Below are positions 49,820 to 58,921 of a DNA stretch of 64,000 bases, piece after piece. The notes under the pieces are model-generated. The model saw only the letters and a list, made by a program, of their open reading frames with translations, did no database searches and was not told the origin of the DNA. A program made the position numbers and the translations under genes. The stretch's first letter is position 1. Every line of letters begins with the position of its first letter. The DNA comes from Anaerovorax odorimutans (GTDB lineage: Bacteria; Bacillota; Clostridia; Peptostreptococcales; Anaerovoracaceae), in NCBI RefSeq assembly GCF_024459955.1, contig NZ_JANFXK010000005.1:1-64000 (forward strand), given 5' to 3'.

Positions 49820-50555
49820 TGTTCGTCAGCCTTTCCGTCAGATAAAAAGCCGCGCCCAGCCCTGCTATGGCAGCCGTCATAATTATCCGGCCGGCGAAAG
49901 TCGTATACAGCGGCTCCAGATAATCCGGAGAAGAAAAATTGAGAAAGAGTATCACAACCAGCGGCATAACGCTGATGATCTTACCTTCAAACTTTTTCTG
50001 TGCAGTCATCGTCTTGATCTCCCGCTCAATATTGATTTTATCCACAAGGATTTCCGTCGTATTTTTCAGCATTTTTTCTAAATCCCCACCCATCGTTCTG
50101 CATGTCATATAGACCTGAACGAAATTATCAATATCTTCGCAGTGGCTTCTTTCCGCAAAATCAAGGAGAAGCCGGATGTCACTTTCTCTGTTCTCTGATA
50201 TGGCTTTGACCATATGCTTCAATTCAACTATCATAGGCGTATCATCACTGTAAATAAGGCTCAAATTTTCCAGGCTGCTTTTCAGAGCCTCACCGATCTG
50301 CCTGTTTACCGCAATGGATGCCGATAGAGAATACAGCAGGTCTTTGAATTGTGTTGTAAGCAAAGCCTTTCTTTTTCCCGCCAGGTAATCTCCGTACCGA
50401 TCCAGCAAAAGATACGGCAGAAACCCTCCGGCCAGGGAAAAAACAATACTATGATAAAACAGAAAGAGCACTGCGAAGAAACTGACATACCCTGCCGCTA
50501 AAAAATTTCGTTTTTCCTTTGAGGACAATTCGTACTTTGAATAATCAATGTTCAA
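49809..50555 (-). CDS. tadB: TadB-like type II secretion F-domain protein
   Basis: The 248-aa protein has two N-terminal hydrophobic helices (about 18-50), the cytosolic T2SSF domain (LTTQFKDLLYSLSASIAVNR, and SHCEDIDNFVQVYMTCRTMG) and a C-terminal helix pair. It is a platform protein partner of TadC. The TTG start at 50555 has GGGGGG 6 nt upstream and overlaps the tadA end by 11 nt. Confidence 0.85.
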   Translation of the reverse strand: MNIDYSKYELSSKEKRNFLAAGYVSFFAVLFLFYHSIVFSLAGGFLPYLLLDRYGDYLAGKRKALLTTQFKDLLYSLSASIAVNRQIGEALKSSLENLSLIYSDDTPMIVELKHMVKAISENRESDIRLLLDFAERSHCEDIDNFVQVYMTCRTMGGDLEKMLKNTTEILVDKINIEREIKTMTAQKKFEGKIISVMPLVVILFLNFSSPDYLEPLYTTFAGRIIMTAAIAGLGAAFYLTERLTNIEV

Positions 50556-51771
50556 GCGGAACCCCCCTTAACTCCAGCTTCTCGGTATGTACAAGCCTGT
50601 TGCTGCTCTTAATCAGCCCTTTGGACGGCCGGTATTTGAAGAGCAGGCTGGTTTCGATCTCACCGTTGGTTATACCCTTTATTTCCGCGATCTCCAGTAC
50701 CTTTCTGCTGCCGTCGGAGAGTCTGCCCAGATGAATGATGATATCAATTCCTTCGGCGATCTGTGATCGTATGGCATCTACGGGAAAATCGGCGGCCTGG
50801 AGAAACATGGATTCCAATCTTCGTAGCATTCCTGAAATGGAGTTGCCGTGCCCCGTCGACAGGCTGCCGTCGTGGCCGGTATTCATCGCCTGAATCATAT
50901 CCATCACTTCCCTTCCCCTCACTTCTCCTACAATGATGCGATCCGGCCGCATCCTCAGGCTGGTCTTGATCAGGTCCTCCATCGTGACCCTTCCTTTTTG
51001 CTGAACATTGGCCTGCTTGCATTCCATCCTCACCAGATTCCGAATCTGTTTAATCTGCAGCTCCGCCGAGTCCTCAATTAAAATGACCCGTTCATCCTCC
51101 GGTATGAAATTCGACAGAACATTGAGGAATGTGGTTTTGCCCGAGGATGTTCCCCCGCTGATAAAGCAGTTATAGCCTGCCTTTACCAGCTTTTGCAAAA
51201 AGTCGGCAGCTTCCTGAGTGATGCTCCCCATTTTGATCAAAGCCTTCATATCAATCGCTTTTTGTGGAAACTTCCGGATTGTCAGGATCGGCCCGTTGAG
51301 CGCAATATTCTTGTAAACCGCATTGACTCTCGACCCGTCTTCCAGTCTGGCGTCTACAATGGGGTGGAGCTCATTGATCTCTCGGTGTACTCTGGCCGCC
51401 AGCCGCCGTATCAGTTCTTCCAAGTCCTCTACCGTATCAAAGGCCAGATCCACTTTCTCCAGCTTGCCGCCGGTTTCTATAAAAATGTGATCTTTTCCGT
51501 TGACCATGATTTCAGATACCCGATTGTCTTCAATATATGGCTGGAGAATATCCAGGTCTCTTCGCAGGGCGAAGAAAATCCGTTGGACCAGCCTGCGGTT
51601 TTCACCGGGCGAACGCATGGCAAGCCGCTTGTCCTGCAGCACATAAGCCTCGATTACTTCCAGCGCCTGTTCATCCGTGATTTCCTCTTCCTTTGAAGTA
51701 AGCGTACCGCGAATCTCTTTTATGATCTGCCGCATTTCTATATCCGGCGCTCCAATTACATTTAACTCCAT
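50545..51771 (-). CDS. tadA: Tad pilus assembly ATPase (CpaF/TadA)
   Basis: The 408-aa secretion ATPase powers Flp pilus assembly. It has an N-terminal domain (about 1-130), then the RecA-like core with Walker [19 protein letters not shown] (about 205-222), the Asp box [13 protein letters not shown], Walker [12 protein letters not shown] and the His box [12 protein letters not shown]. Length and order match CpaF rather than PilT, which lacks this N-terminus. It is the first gene of the operon, behind a promoter with two 0A boxes. Confidence 0.95.
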   Translation of the reverse strand: MELNVIGAPDIEMRQIIKEIRGTLTSKEEEITDEQALEVIEAYVLQDKRLAMRSPGENRRLVQRIFFALRRDLDILQPYIEDNRVSEIMVNGKDHIFIETGGKLEKVDLAFDTVEDLEELIRRLAARVHREINELHPIVDARLEDGSRVNAVYKNIALNGPILTIRKFPQKAIDMKALIKMGSITQEAADFLQKLVKAGYNCFISGGTSSGKTTFLNVLSNFIPEDERVILIEDSAELQIKQIRNLVRMECKQANVQQKGRVTMEDLIKTSLRMRPDRIIVGEVRGREVMDMIQAMNTGHDGSLSTGHGNSISGMLRRLESMFLQAADFPVDAIRSQIAEGIDIIIHLGRLSDGSRKVLEIAEIKGITNGEIETSLLFKYRPSKGLIKSSNRLVHTEKLELRGVPLEH

Positions 51772-51800
51772 AATTTACTTTATTTTCCTTTCTTGGCTAT

Positions 51801-51829
51801 AGTATACGGCACTTGGAAAATAATTACAA
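51801..51829 (-). promoter_or_regulatory. Promoter of the Tad operon
   Basis: TTGTAA (51824-51829) and TATACT (51801-51806) on the minus strand, 17 bp apart, about 30 nt before the tadA start. Confidence 0.8.
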
Positions 51830-51838
51830 GTCTTTCTT

Positions 51839-51855
51839 TTCGACAAAATTCGACA
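51839..51855 (-). promoter_or_regulatory. Tandem Spo0A boxes before the Tad promoter
   Basis: Two exact TGTCGAA cores (51839-51845 and 51849-51855) lie in the same orientation, 10 bp apart, about 48 and 58 bp upstream of the expected start. This is the spacing of tandem 0A boxes at Spo0A-activated promoters. Confidence 0.65.
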
Positions 51856-51872
51856 AATGCTTTATTGCCCAA

Positions 51873-51916
51873 TAAAAAAGTGTGAATAAATGGATCGAAT
51901 ATCCTATTCACACTTC
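51873..51916 (-). terminator. Terminator of the sigma-54 operon
   Basis: AAGTGTGAATA pairs with TATTCACACTT in a stem of about 11 bp and is followed by TTTTTATT on the minus strand, about 65 nt after the last amidohydrolase stop. Confidence 0.8.
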
Positions 51917-51980
51917 TGGGTCTCAGGAGCTGGTACGTTTCTTTATTTATCTTCTGATATCACCTCTGTTTGCCGCAGGT

Positions 51981-53681
51981 TTAAATATTATTAAAAATCA
52001 CTCTGCCGTCAAAAATCTTGCTCAATACTTTTATATCCTGAATTTCCAACGGATCTGTTTCATAAACATCTCTGTCTATAACAATCAGATCGGCGAATTT
52101 TCCTGGCTCTATGCTGCCAATTTCCTTCTCCATATGCAATGCGTATGCGGCATTAATCGTATATGCCTTTATCATTGTATGAACATCCACTCTTTCACTA
52201 GGTTTAAGCAAGTATTGAGGATCATCGATATCAGTCAATTTTTTTACTTTATAAAAGTCTTCTTGATATATGTTCCGTGTAACACCTGCCCTGACTGCAA
52301 AGAACGGGTTTGGGTCAGCTGTCACCGGATAGTCGGCGGAACTTGTTATAACAACGCCCGCATCTTTAAAGCTCTTCATTGGGTACTCATTTTCGGCCCT
52401 TTCCCTGCCGAGATAAGGGAGTTCCGCTTCAAAATATACACATGGATCTTTAAAATGCCAATATGGATTTGTGCATGCCACAATACCTAAATCCGCCATT
52501 CTCTGTATGTCTTCTTCTCTCATAACCTGAAGATGGGTAATACAGTTTCTATGGTCGCCCGGCACTTTCCGCTGAGCCGTTTCAAGTGCGTCAATCGCCT
52601 CCTTGACGGCCTCATCACCAATAGCGTGTACATGAATATTGAATCCTTTTTCCAGCACTTTTATAAACGTTTTTTCCAGTCTGTTATACTCCCAAAGCAA
52701 TTCGCCCCTGTAGTCGGATCCCTGCCCGAGCGCTTCACAGTAGGGTTCCCTCAGACATGCGCTTCCGCCTTCTACAGTTCCGTCCACAAAGAATTTTGCT
52801 GTAGTGACCTTAATATATCCGTTCCGTTTTTCAAATTCTCTACGCTTTTCCTCAAGGTCCTTGATTTGATCATCTTCATTAAAGCTTGATTTAATTTCAC
52901 GGGCAACGCAAATTCTTATGTTCAGCCCGCCCTCATCTTCAAGCGCAGCCATTCCGTCAAAAATCGGCACCGGATCTGTTGACCCTGACTGTCTCTGCGC
53001 AAGAACCGCAGTATATCCATATTGGTCAAGGATTTTCTGGCACCAGCTCAGAGCCTCTTTTCTTTCACTGGCTGTAAAAGTCTGTTCATCGTAAAGCAGC
53101 TTTGCTTCTTCTTTCAGTATCCCCCAGGGTTCTCCTGTCTGTGGGTCTTTTTCAATGACCCCACCCTCCATATCAGGTGTTTCTTTTGTAATATCAAAAT
53201 TCTCCAACGCCTTGGAGTTGAGCCAGGCAATATGACCTCCGTAATCCACAAGAATTACAGGCTTGTCAGAACAGATCGCATCAAGTCTTTCTTTTTTGGG
53301 GCCAATGCCGCTTTCTTCCCCTGGAAACACGGCTGTCATAAAACCTCGCCCATAGTAAATGTCACGCTCGGGATGTTCTTCAATGAAATTCTTGATCATT
53401 GTCATAGTTTCTTCAAGATTCTTGGCATCGAATAGATTTATATTATACATAACGTTATACGCATTACCTGGAAGATGTACATGCGGTTCAATAAAACCGG
53501 GAAGAACGGTTTTTCCCTTCCAATCTATGATGACAGTGTTTTCGTTTATATATCTTTCTATATCGGAATTTTTTCCCACAGCGATTATTTTATTATTATT
53601 AACTGCAATTGCTTCAGCCCGTTCCATTTTTTCATTCATCGTATAGATATTGCCATTGCGTAAAACCAAATTTGCTTTCAT
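51981..53681 (-). CDS. YtcJ-like amidohydrolase (copy 1)
   Basis: The 566-aa protein is an amidohydrolase of the YtcJ/NfdA branch: an N-terminal beta domain (LRNGNIYTMNEKMERAEAIA), then PGFIEPHVHLPG with the HxH metal ligands. A long barrel follows with HAIGDEAVKEAIDAL, TSSADYPVTADPNPF near the end, and the closing GKFADLIVIDRD strand. These enzymes hydrolyse C-N bonds in amides, formamides or ring compounds. ATG 53681 follows AAAGGAGTGCG. It lies last in the operon after the SDR gene. It is related to but clearly different from the amidohydrolase at 54477-56036. Confidence 0.88.
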   Translation of the reverse strand: MKANLVLRNGNIYTMNEKMERAEAIAVNNNKIIAVGKNSDIERYINENTVIIDWKGKTVLPGFIEPHVHLPGNAYNVMYNINLFDAKNLEETMTMIKNFIEEHPERDIYYGRGFMTAVFPGEESGIGPKKERLDAICSDKPVILVDYGGHIAWLNSKALENFDITKETPDMEGGVIEKDPQTGEPWGILKEEAKLLYDEQTFTASERKEALSWCQKILDQYGYTAVLAQRQSGSTDPVPIFDGMAALEDEGGLNIRICVAREIKSSFNEDDQIKDLEEKRREFEKRNGYIKVTTAKFFVDGTVEGGSACLREPYCEALGQGSDYRGELLWEYNRLEKTFIKVLEKGFNIHVHAIGDEAVKEAIDALETAQRKVPGDHRNCITHLQVMREEDIQRMADLGIVACTNPYWHFKDPCVYFEAELPYLGRERAENEYPMKSFKDAGVVITSSADYPVTADPNPFFAVRAGVTRNIYQEDFYKVKKLTDIDDPQYLLKPSERVDVHTMIKAYTINAAYALHMEKEIGSIEPGKFADLIVIDRDVYETDPLEIQDIKVLSKIFDGRVIFNNI

Positions 53682-53704
53682 CACGCACTCCTTTCCGTTA
53701 AACA

Positions 53705-54505
53705 TCAGAATCGCCCCGCAGTCAGGCCAAAATCCATAATTAAATTAGCGCCAGTGATTGTTTCAGAGCAGTCATTATAAGCCAGAAACATTACGGATTT
53801 CGCAACATCCTCAGGTGTAATAAACCTTACATCGTCTTCACTTTGCGGATAGTTCGCAAGCTTCATGCGGTCATACTCCGCTCGGTTGTCCATCTTCGAG
53901 CGGGTAAAGCCTTCATCAAGCATATCCGTCTTTACCATATCCGGACTGACAATATTAATGCGTATGCCGTGACGCGCACATTCAAAAGCCAATGCTTTTG
54001 TCATTAACGTCAGTCCGCCTTTTGAAGCACAATAAACTGAATCAGCGTCAAATCCCATAACTCCGGCAGTAGATCCTACATTTACAACACATCCTTTTGA
54101 TTCTGATAAATATGGCACCGCATACTTTATCAGAAAAAACGGCCCGCGAAGGTTCGTATTAATCATTAGCTCCCAGTCCTTTTCGCTGACATCTTCAATG
54201 TATTTTTCATAGCATATTCCTGCACAGTTTATCAGAATGTCCAATCGCTTTTCTTGGTTTATCAATGTATTCACGATATTCCGGCAATCAGCTGTACGGG
54301 ATACATCCCCTTTGATCATATCGATGCGTTTACTTATTTGTGACAGTTCATTTCTGGCTTTCTCAAGAGTTTTTTCTTTTCTCCCTGTAATATATACCCG
54401 TTCTCCTATGCGGAGAAAGGCGGCAGCAATGGCTTTTCCTATACCGCCTGTTCCTCCTGTAACAAGAACAACTTTTTCATTTGCTGTTTGATTCGTTCTT
54501 TTCAT
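53705..54505 (-). CDS. Short-chain dehydrogenase/reductase (SDR)
   Basis: The 266-aa classical SDR has VTGGTGGIGKAIAAAF (nucleotide motif), an Arg/Lys pair after the second strand (YITGRKEKTLEKAR) that favours NADP(H), INCAGICY, the Ser of GSTAGV and the catalytic YCASK (about 160). It overlaps the upstream amidohydrolase by 29 nt and is followed by the second one after 23 nt, so it is certainly in the same operon. It probably oxidises or reduces a hydroxyl or carbonyl on the hydrolysis product. Confidence 0.9.
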   Translation of the reverse strand: MKRTNQTANEKVVLVTGGTGGIGKAIAAAFLRIGERVYITGRKEKTLEKARNELSQISKRIDMIKGDVSRTADCRNIVNTLINQEKRLDILINCAGICYEKYIEDVSEKDWELMINTNLRGPFFLIKYAVPYLSESKGCVVNVGSTAGVMGFDADSVYCASKGGLTLMTKALAFECARHGIRINIVSPDMVKTDMLDEGFTRSKMDNRAEYDRMKLANYPQSEDDVRFITPEDVAKSVMFLAYNDCSETITGANLIMDFGLTAGRF

Positions 54506-56036
54506 ATACGATCTTTCCCTCCCAAATTGTCATTTCAACATCCAGATTGCTGAATGCGGGAGTTCCCACTGCATCATATGGATTCATATTCATGACTGCC
54601 ATATCCGCAAACTTCCCAATTTCAATCGAACCCTTTATTTCCTCAAGGCCGGCTGTATATGCCGCATTAATGGTCACGCTTTTGACCGCAGTATCGAGAT
54701 CAATGTTTCTGCAGGGGTTGGCATTGTCTACAAGCGCAATAATGTCCCTTACCGGGTTAACCGGTACAATTGGGGCATCTGATCCCGAGCATATAAAGTT
54801 GCCCGCATCAATAATTTTTTTCATAGGGTCCCAATTGTCCGCGCCTTTTCTGCCAAGCACCACTTCGAATTCTCCTCCATCAGCTCTGTCCCATGTCGTA
54901 CTTGGTCCAGGCTGCATGGAAAGAATGAGGCCCAAATCCTTTGCCATTTCAATCTGAGCTTGCGTAGGCGTCGCAAAATGTTCAATTCTATGCCTTATAT
55001 CACGCCTTCCTTCTTCCATGAATATCTGCCTGTATATGTAAATCAGCTGGTCAATTGCCCTATCGCCAAGAGCATGCATCGCAACTTGCATACCATTCAA
55101 ATGCGCTTTTTTTACAAAGTCATAGATTTCAAGATCTGAATGATAAAGGAGCCCCCTCTTGGAGGGGACATCGACAAATGGATCAAAGTTACACTGAGTG
55201 TATTCAAACAGCGAGCCATCCAATGTTAAACATCCACCGATTCTAGGCCATCCGATTGCTTTAACTTTATCTACATCCCATGTCTGATAATATTCCACCA
55301 TCGTAATCGGTAATTCTTTTTTTCTTTCCAGAATCAGATCAATATCCCGATCTCCCGATACAAACTGCCCAAAGAGCCCGTGCATCATAGTTGCGCCTCT
55401 GGAAATCGCAGTGTTTACACAGGTCTTAATATATCCCCAGAGTATCTCATCGGACTGTGAGGCTAACATGTTTCCCAGGGCAGCGAAAGCAGAATCATCC
55501 GAGACATAGATCCCGGCTGTTTCGCCATCTTTCATCTCCACACCTGGAAGATCGGCAGGCACGTTTATAAGATCCGCTGCCGCACTGTTTACGCATACAC
55601 CATGTAGAGTATTTGCAATTATCATCACTTTATGACCATGAGATAGCTTATCAAGCTCCCACTTATCCGGATATCTTCTGTCTTCCTCTCTGACCATGCT
55701 CTGCGGCACATAATTCATCGCAATTACCCAGTCATCCCCAGGTATCCTTTTACATTCCTGCTCTACAAGGCCGAATATTTCCTGCATTGAAACTGCATTT
55801 AACAGATTCACCGACATTTCTTCCAGTCCTGCGCATACCACATGCACATGACAGTCTGACATTCCCGGGAGCACAGCCCGTCCATTAAGATCGATTACCT
55901 TTTTCCCTTCAGGAGCCTTGTCGTCAGAGCCAAGTGCTGAGATCTTATCTCCTTCTATGGCCACCCATTTATAAACAGATAAATGTTTATCCATTGAAAT
56001 AATATCGCCATTTTTAATAACAATATCGTAACTCAT
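54477..56036 (-). CDS. YtcJ-like amidohydrolase (copy 2)
   Basis: The 519-aa protein has the same architecture as the amidohydrolase downstream: VIKNGDIISMDKHLSVYKWV, PGMSDCHVHVVCAG (HxH), a mid-barrel HALGDRAIDQLIYIYRQ, RHRIEHFATPTQAQI and CSGSDAPIVPVNPVRD, where His, Glu and Asp complete the metal site. GGGAGGTACAA precedes the ATG. It follows the SSS symporter by 36 nt. Two related but divergent hydrolases in one operon suggest two successive C-N bond cleavages or two related substrates. Confidence 0.88.
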   Translation of the reverse strand: MSYDIVIKNGDIISMDKHLSVYKWVAIEGDKISALGSDDKAPEGKKVIDLNGRAVLPGMSDCHVHVVCAGLEEMSVNLLNAVSMQEIFGLVEQECKRIPGDDWVIAMNYVPQSMVREEDRRYPDKWELDKLSHGHKVMIIANTLHGVCVNSAAADLINVPADLPGVEMKDGETAGIYVSDDSAFAALGNMLASQSDEILWGYIKTCVNTAISRGATMMHGLFGQFVSGDRDIDLILERKKELPITMVEYYQTWDVDKVKAIGWPRIGGCLTLDGSLFEYTQCNFDPFVDVPSKRGLLYHSDLEIYDFVKKAHLNGMQVAMHALGDRAIDQLIYIYRQIFMEEGRRDIRHRIEHFATPTQAQIEMAKDLGLILSMQPGPSTTWDRADGGEFEVVLGRKGADNWDPMKKIIDAGNFICSGSDAPIVPVNPVRDIIALVDNANPCRNIDLDTAVKSVTINAAYTAGLEEIKGSIEIGKFADMAVMNMNPYDAVGTPAFSNLDVEMTIWEGKIVYEKNESNSK

Positions 56037-56072
56037 TTGTACCTCCCTTTCAATTGCCTATTGCAGCGTGTG

Positions 56073-57554
56073 TTACAGTGCTTTTGTACTCCGTGGCTCC
56101 TTATAGTTTTTAAGCAAATCAAACATCTCATCGACATGTCTCTGTTTTCCGAATATAAAGCCACAGATTATAATAGCCAAAGTATTGCATACCAACCCTA
56201 GTAAGCCGCCTGTCCATCCACCTGCCCACTGAATTGCCTGCGGCCAGAAAACTCCTAGTACCGCCCACATTGAGCCGATTGTAAAGCCGGCAATCGCTCC
56301 CTGCAGGTTGGCTTTTCTCCAAAATAGTCCAATAAACACCAGAGGAAATGCCTGTACGCAGCAGTCGTAAATCGCGATTACGAAATACATCAGCTGCTTT
56401 ACTTCAAACATTGAAATAACTACTGCTGCTACACCTACGCCGATCGTGGCCGCTCTGGCAATTTTGAACAGCTTATCTCTGCCCATTTTGGGGCAAAGTG
56501 GAGCTACGATATCCTTAGAGATCATTACAGCGAAACAGTTGAGAAAGCATGCTATAGAACTCATGCTTGCGGCAAGTCCCAGTACTCCCAGTAATCCCAG
56601 TCCAACAGGTCCGCCAAGTTTATCTGCAATCCAGAAGCTTGCCTCCTGTGAATCTGCCGGAAAGCCTTTGAAGTACGTAGCGCCCAGGCCTAATGCCATT
56701 ACGAGAAACCCCATTATTATTCCAAGAATTGGTGCAAAAAGTACCGATTTCTTCGTAGTCCTTGGGCTGTCTGTCATATACAGCCGATAAAAAATAGCTG
56801 GCAGAACAAATCCTCCGAGGCCACAGGTGATAATTACCGATGCCCAATAGCAGGCTCCATTTGCGCGAAATGACAACAGCTGTGGTTTGAACTCCTCAAC
56901 CAGCGCATATAAATCGAACACTCCGCCATAAGCTTTGCGGATCATCCAGTACAGGAAAACGACACCTACCACTCCCATTGTAATGCCCTGTATTAAACCT
57001 CCAATGGCCGCACCTTTCGCTCCTCCGAAGAATGTATAGACTATTACGAAGCCTACTGCTATAATAAGCGCCGCATTAAATCCAACCATATAATATGTCG
57101 CCGCATGTACCATATATCCCAATGCCTTGATTTCTACTATAAGCCATGGCGCATAGAAGATGAAAAATATTGTCATGAACACCCATCTGAATTTCTCGCT
57201 CCCATAACGCTTAGCAACATAATCTCCCTCTGTTTCAAGACCGTACTCTTTACCCCATATCCATACGGGCCTCGCTTCGTAATATTGTACGATTACAGCT
57301 ACTACGGAATAAACTATTATGTATTGTGCGAACACTCCCGTATCAGCTGATGTCGCAAACCAGCCTACATACATGGCTCCGCAATACCACGCTCCAATCC
57401 CGGAAAAGGCGTTAAGCATAAAGCCGAAGGATCTGTTTCCTACGGCATATGATTCCAAATCCACTTGCTTCTGCGTAGAAATTTTAATGATAACAGCATT
57501 TAATATAAAATACCCGATCATAATTGATATTGTTATCAAAGCTTTAGTCATCAT
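56073..57554 (-). CDS. Sodium:solute symporter (SSS family)
   Basis: The 493-aa protein has about 13 membrane segments and SSS features: VDLESYAVGNRSFGFMLNAF, the GAWYCGAMYVGWFATSADTG region with sodium-site residues, and AASMSSIACFLNCFAVMISK (the conserved Ser/Thr of helix 8), then the PLVFIGLFWRKANLQGAIAG stretch. Its ATG overlaps the stop of the small protein upstream (ATGA). It should import the operon's substrate with Na+. The closest impression is the pantothenate/proline group, but the substrate is unknown. Confidence 0.92.
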   Translation of the reverse strand: MMTKALITISIMIGYFILNAVIIKISTQKQVDLESYAVGNRSFGFMLNAFSGIGAWYCGAMYVGWFATSADTGVFAQYIIVYSVVAVIVQYYEARPVWIWGKEYGLETEGDYVAKRYGSEKFRWVFMTIFFIFYAPWLIVEIKALGYMVHAATYYMVGFNAALIIAVGFVIVYTFFGGAKGAAIGGLIQGITMGVVGVVFLYWMIRKAYGGVFDLYALVEEFKPQLLSFRANGACYWASVIITCGLGGFVLPAIFYRLYMTDSPRTTKKSVLFAPILGIIMGFLVMALGLGATYFKGFPADSQEASFWIADKLGGPVGLGLLGVLGLAASMSSIACFLNCFAVMISKDIVAPLCPKMGRDKLFKIARAATIGVGVAAVVISMFEVKQLMYFVIAIYDCCVQAFPLVFIGLFWRKANLQGAIAGFTIGSMWAVLGVFWPQAIQWAGGWTGGLLGLVCNTLAIIICGFIFGKQRHVDEMFDLLKNYKEPRSTKAL

Positions 57555-57835
57555 TGTTCATCACCCCTCTTCGTAGCATTATTCTCATCTTCCTCATTCT
57601 CCCATTTTGTGCGTTCCTCTTCTTCAAATTTTCCTTCGATGTTATAAAACACAATCAGTCCGATGCACATCATAAACGGTGCAAGTAGAATACAGAATTG
57701 TGAGCATGGCAGTCCGAGAATATGCGGATTTATTACATCAATTACCTTCTGAAGAGGCGGAAATGTGATAAACAAAATACATATGGTGAAATAAATTGCC
57801 ATAACTATATACAGATTTACTCTTTTCTTTGACAT
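57551..57835 (-). CDS. Small membrane partner of the SSS symporter, 94 aa
   Basis: The protein has two hydrophobic helices (about residues 8-30 and 45-68) joined by a short loop with LGLPCSQF, and a very acidic C-terminal tail (FEEEERTKWENEEDENN). Small two-helix proteins of the DUF3311/YhdT kind directly precede SSS symporters in many bacteria. AGGAGGCCACT precedes ATG 57835. The stop and the symporter start overlap as ATGA, so the two are made in fixed proportion and probably form a complex. Confidence 0.8.
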   Translation of the reverse strand: MSKKRVNLYIVMAIYFTICILFITFPPLQKVIDVINPHILGLPCSQFCILLAPFMMCIGLIVFYNIEGKFEEEERTKWENEEDENNATKRGDEQ

Positions 57836-57853
57836 AGTGGCCTCCTTTCTCAT

Positions 57854-58672
57854 CTAAAACGATTTATAATCTTCCGCAGCATCAATGCATCTCATGAATT
57901 CGATATCGTCGTGCTTTTTAATGAACTGAATGAAACGCTCGTACATTCTAATTCTTGCCGGTCTTCCGCTGATCTGTGGGTGACAGGTTAATGTGAACGT
58001 GTTGTCAAAACTTTCTTCATAAAGGTATTGAAATTCTTCTGCCCATATTTCGTATGCAGTGCTAGGCGCAGGCATAGGTGCTCCCCATGTATAACCGCTA
58101 AGCAGCCAAAAAGGTGCGTCATCCAGAGTCCAGTTTATTGGAATTTCGACAATATTACTCTTTCTGCCAAACACTTCAAGCCTGCTGATTTTATCGCTCC
58201 CCATCATAGTACTATCGTAAAAGAACTCCATGTCTTGAAGAATCTCCAGGGTGTTCAGGCTAAATTCCCATGATGGAGCCCGGAACCCAACAGGATTTTT
58301 GCCAGTAACTTTTTTAATCGCTTCACTTGTTTTTACGTATTCATCTACTTCCTCCTGCTTTGTTCTGAACTCACAAGGGCATATGTGCGAATATCCATGA
58401 TTCCCCACTTCATGCCCTCTTTCAGCAATTTTTCTTACAATCACAGGGTGTTTTTCAACAGCTTCACCGGGAATGAAAAAAGTACTCTTAATTTCATATT
58501 TATCAAGAAGGTTTAAAAACCTGGGTATGGCGACCTCCGCACCATAATAGCCCTGTGACAGCACAACTGGCCTATTTTCATTTCCTTTAGCATTTAGAGG
58601 GTCTGGTGCGGTCCATAGAGTTTCGGCATCAACATCAAATGTGAGCATTACTTTAAATTTTTTATTAGCCAA
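57854..58672 (-). CDS. Polysaccharide deacetylase-family hydrolase (PuuE-like)
   Basis: The 272-aa protein has the NodB-type fold: VMLTFDVDAETLW (metal and catalytic Asp), STFFIPGEAVEKHP, GHEVGNHGYSH (metal His residues) and GFRAPSWEF. A C-terminal LTCHPQISGRPARI holds the final His. The form resembles the cytosolic PuuE allantoinase and PgdA-like branch, which opens cyclic amides or deacetylates, and no signal peptide is present. It starts with TTG at 58672, 6 nt after AAAGGAG. First gene of the sigma-54 operon; ring opening or amide cleavage of the imported compound is the likely task. Confidence 0.85.
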   Translation of the reverse strand: MANKKFKVMLTFDVDAETLWTAPDPLNAKGNENRPVVLSQGYYGAEVAIPRFLNLLDKYEIKSTFFIPGEAVEKHPVIVRKIAERGHEVGNHGYSHICPCEFRTKQEEVDEYVKTSEAIKKVTGKNPVGFRAPSWEFSLNTLEILQDMEFFYDSTMMGSDKISRLEVFGRKSNIVEIPINWTLDDAPFWLLSGYTWGAPMPAPSTAYEIWAEEFQYLYEESFDNTFTLTCHPQISGRPARIRMYERFIQFIKKHDDIEFMRCIDAAEDYKSF

Positions 58673-58740
58673 TGATCTCTCCTTTCACAACTTACGTTTT
58701 CATGATGATATACTATAGCGCGCTTTGCTACTAATCTATG

Positions 58741-58759
58741 TACGCATAATCCATGCCAA
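58741..58759 (-). promoter_or_regulatory. Sigma-54 promoter of the amidohydrolase operon
   Basis: On the minus strand TTGGCATGGATTATGCG keeps the invariant GG and GC with 10 nt between them, matching TGGCACG-N4-TTGC at most positions. The expected start is about 60 nt before the first gene. Confidence 0.75.
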
Positions 58760-58819
58760 TATCTTGTTGTTGAAATTCCAGCCGTTCACGTAAACCTTTT
58801 AAAATCTGATTCGGAAATA

Positions 58820-58833
58820 TTCCATATATGGAA
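58820..58833. promoter_or_regulatory. Upstream activator site 1 for the sigma-54 activator
   Basis: Perfect palindrome TTCCA-TATA-TGGAA, about 75 bp upstream of the sigma-54 promoter, where enhancer-binding proteins act. Confidence 0.7.
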
Positions 58834-58861
58834 CGTTTATCGTTCTTTTTTTAATTTTTTG

Positions 58862-58875
58862 TTCCAAAAATGGAA
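58862..58875. promoter_or_regulatory. Upstream activator site 2 for the sigma-54 activator
   Basis: TTCCA-N4-TGGAA again, with arms identical to site 1. The two centres are 42 bp apart, four turns of the helix, so both face the same side of the DNA. It touches the terminator of the regulator gene. Confidence 0.7.
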
Positions 58876-58920
58876 AAAACGTCTTTTTGTTTTTATTTAT
58901 GAAACAAAAGACGTTTTTTC
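58873..58920 (-). terminator. Terminator of the sigma-54 activator gene
   Basis: GAAAAAACGTCTTTTGTTT pairs with its near-complement across a short AT-rich loop; a T-run follows on the minus strand. The hairpin starts directly after the gene's stop codon. Confidence 0.85.
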
Positions 58921-58921
58921 A

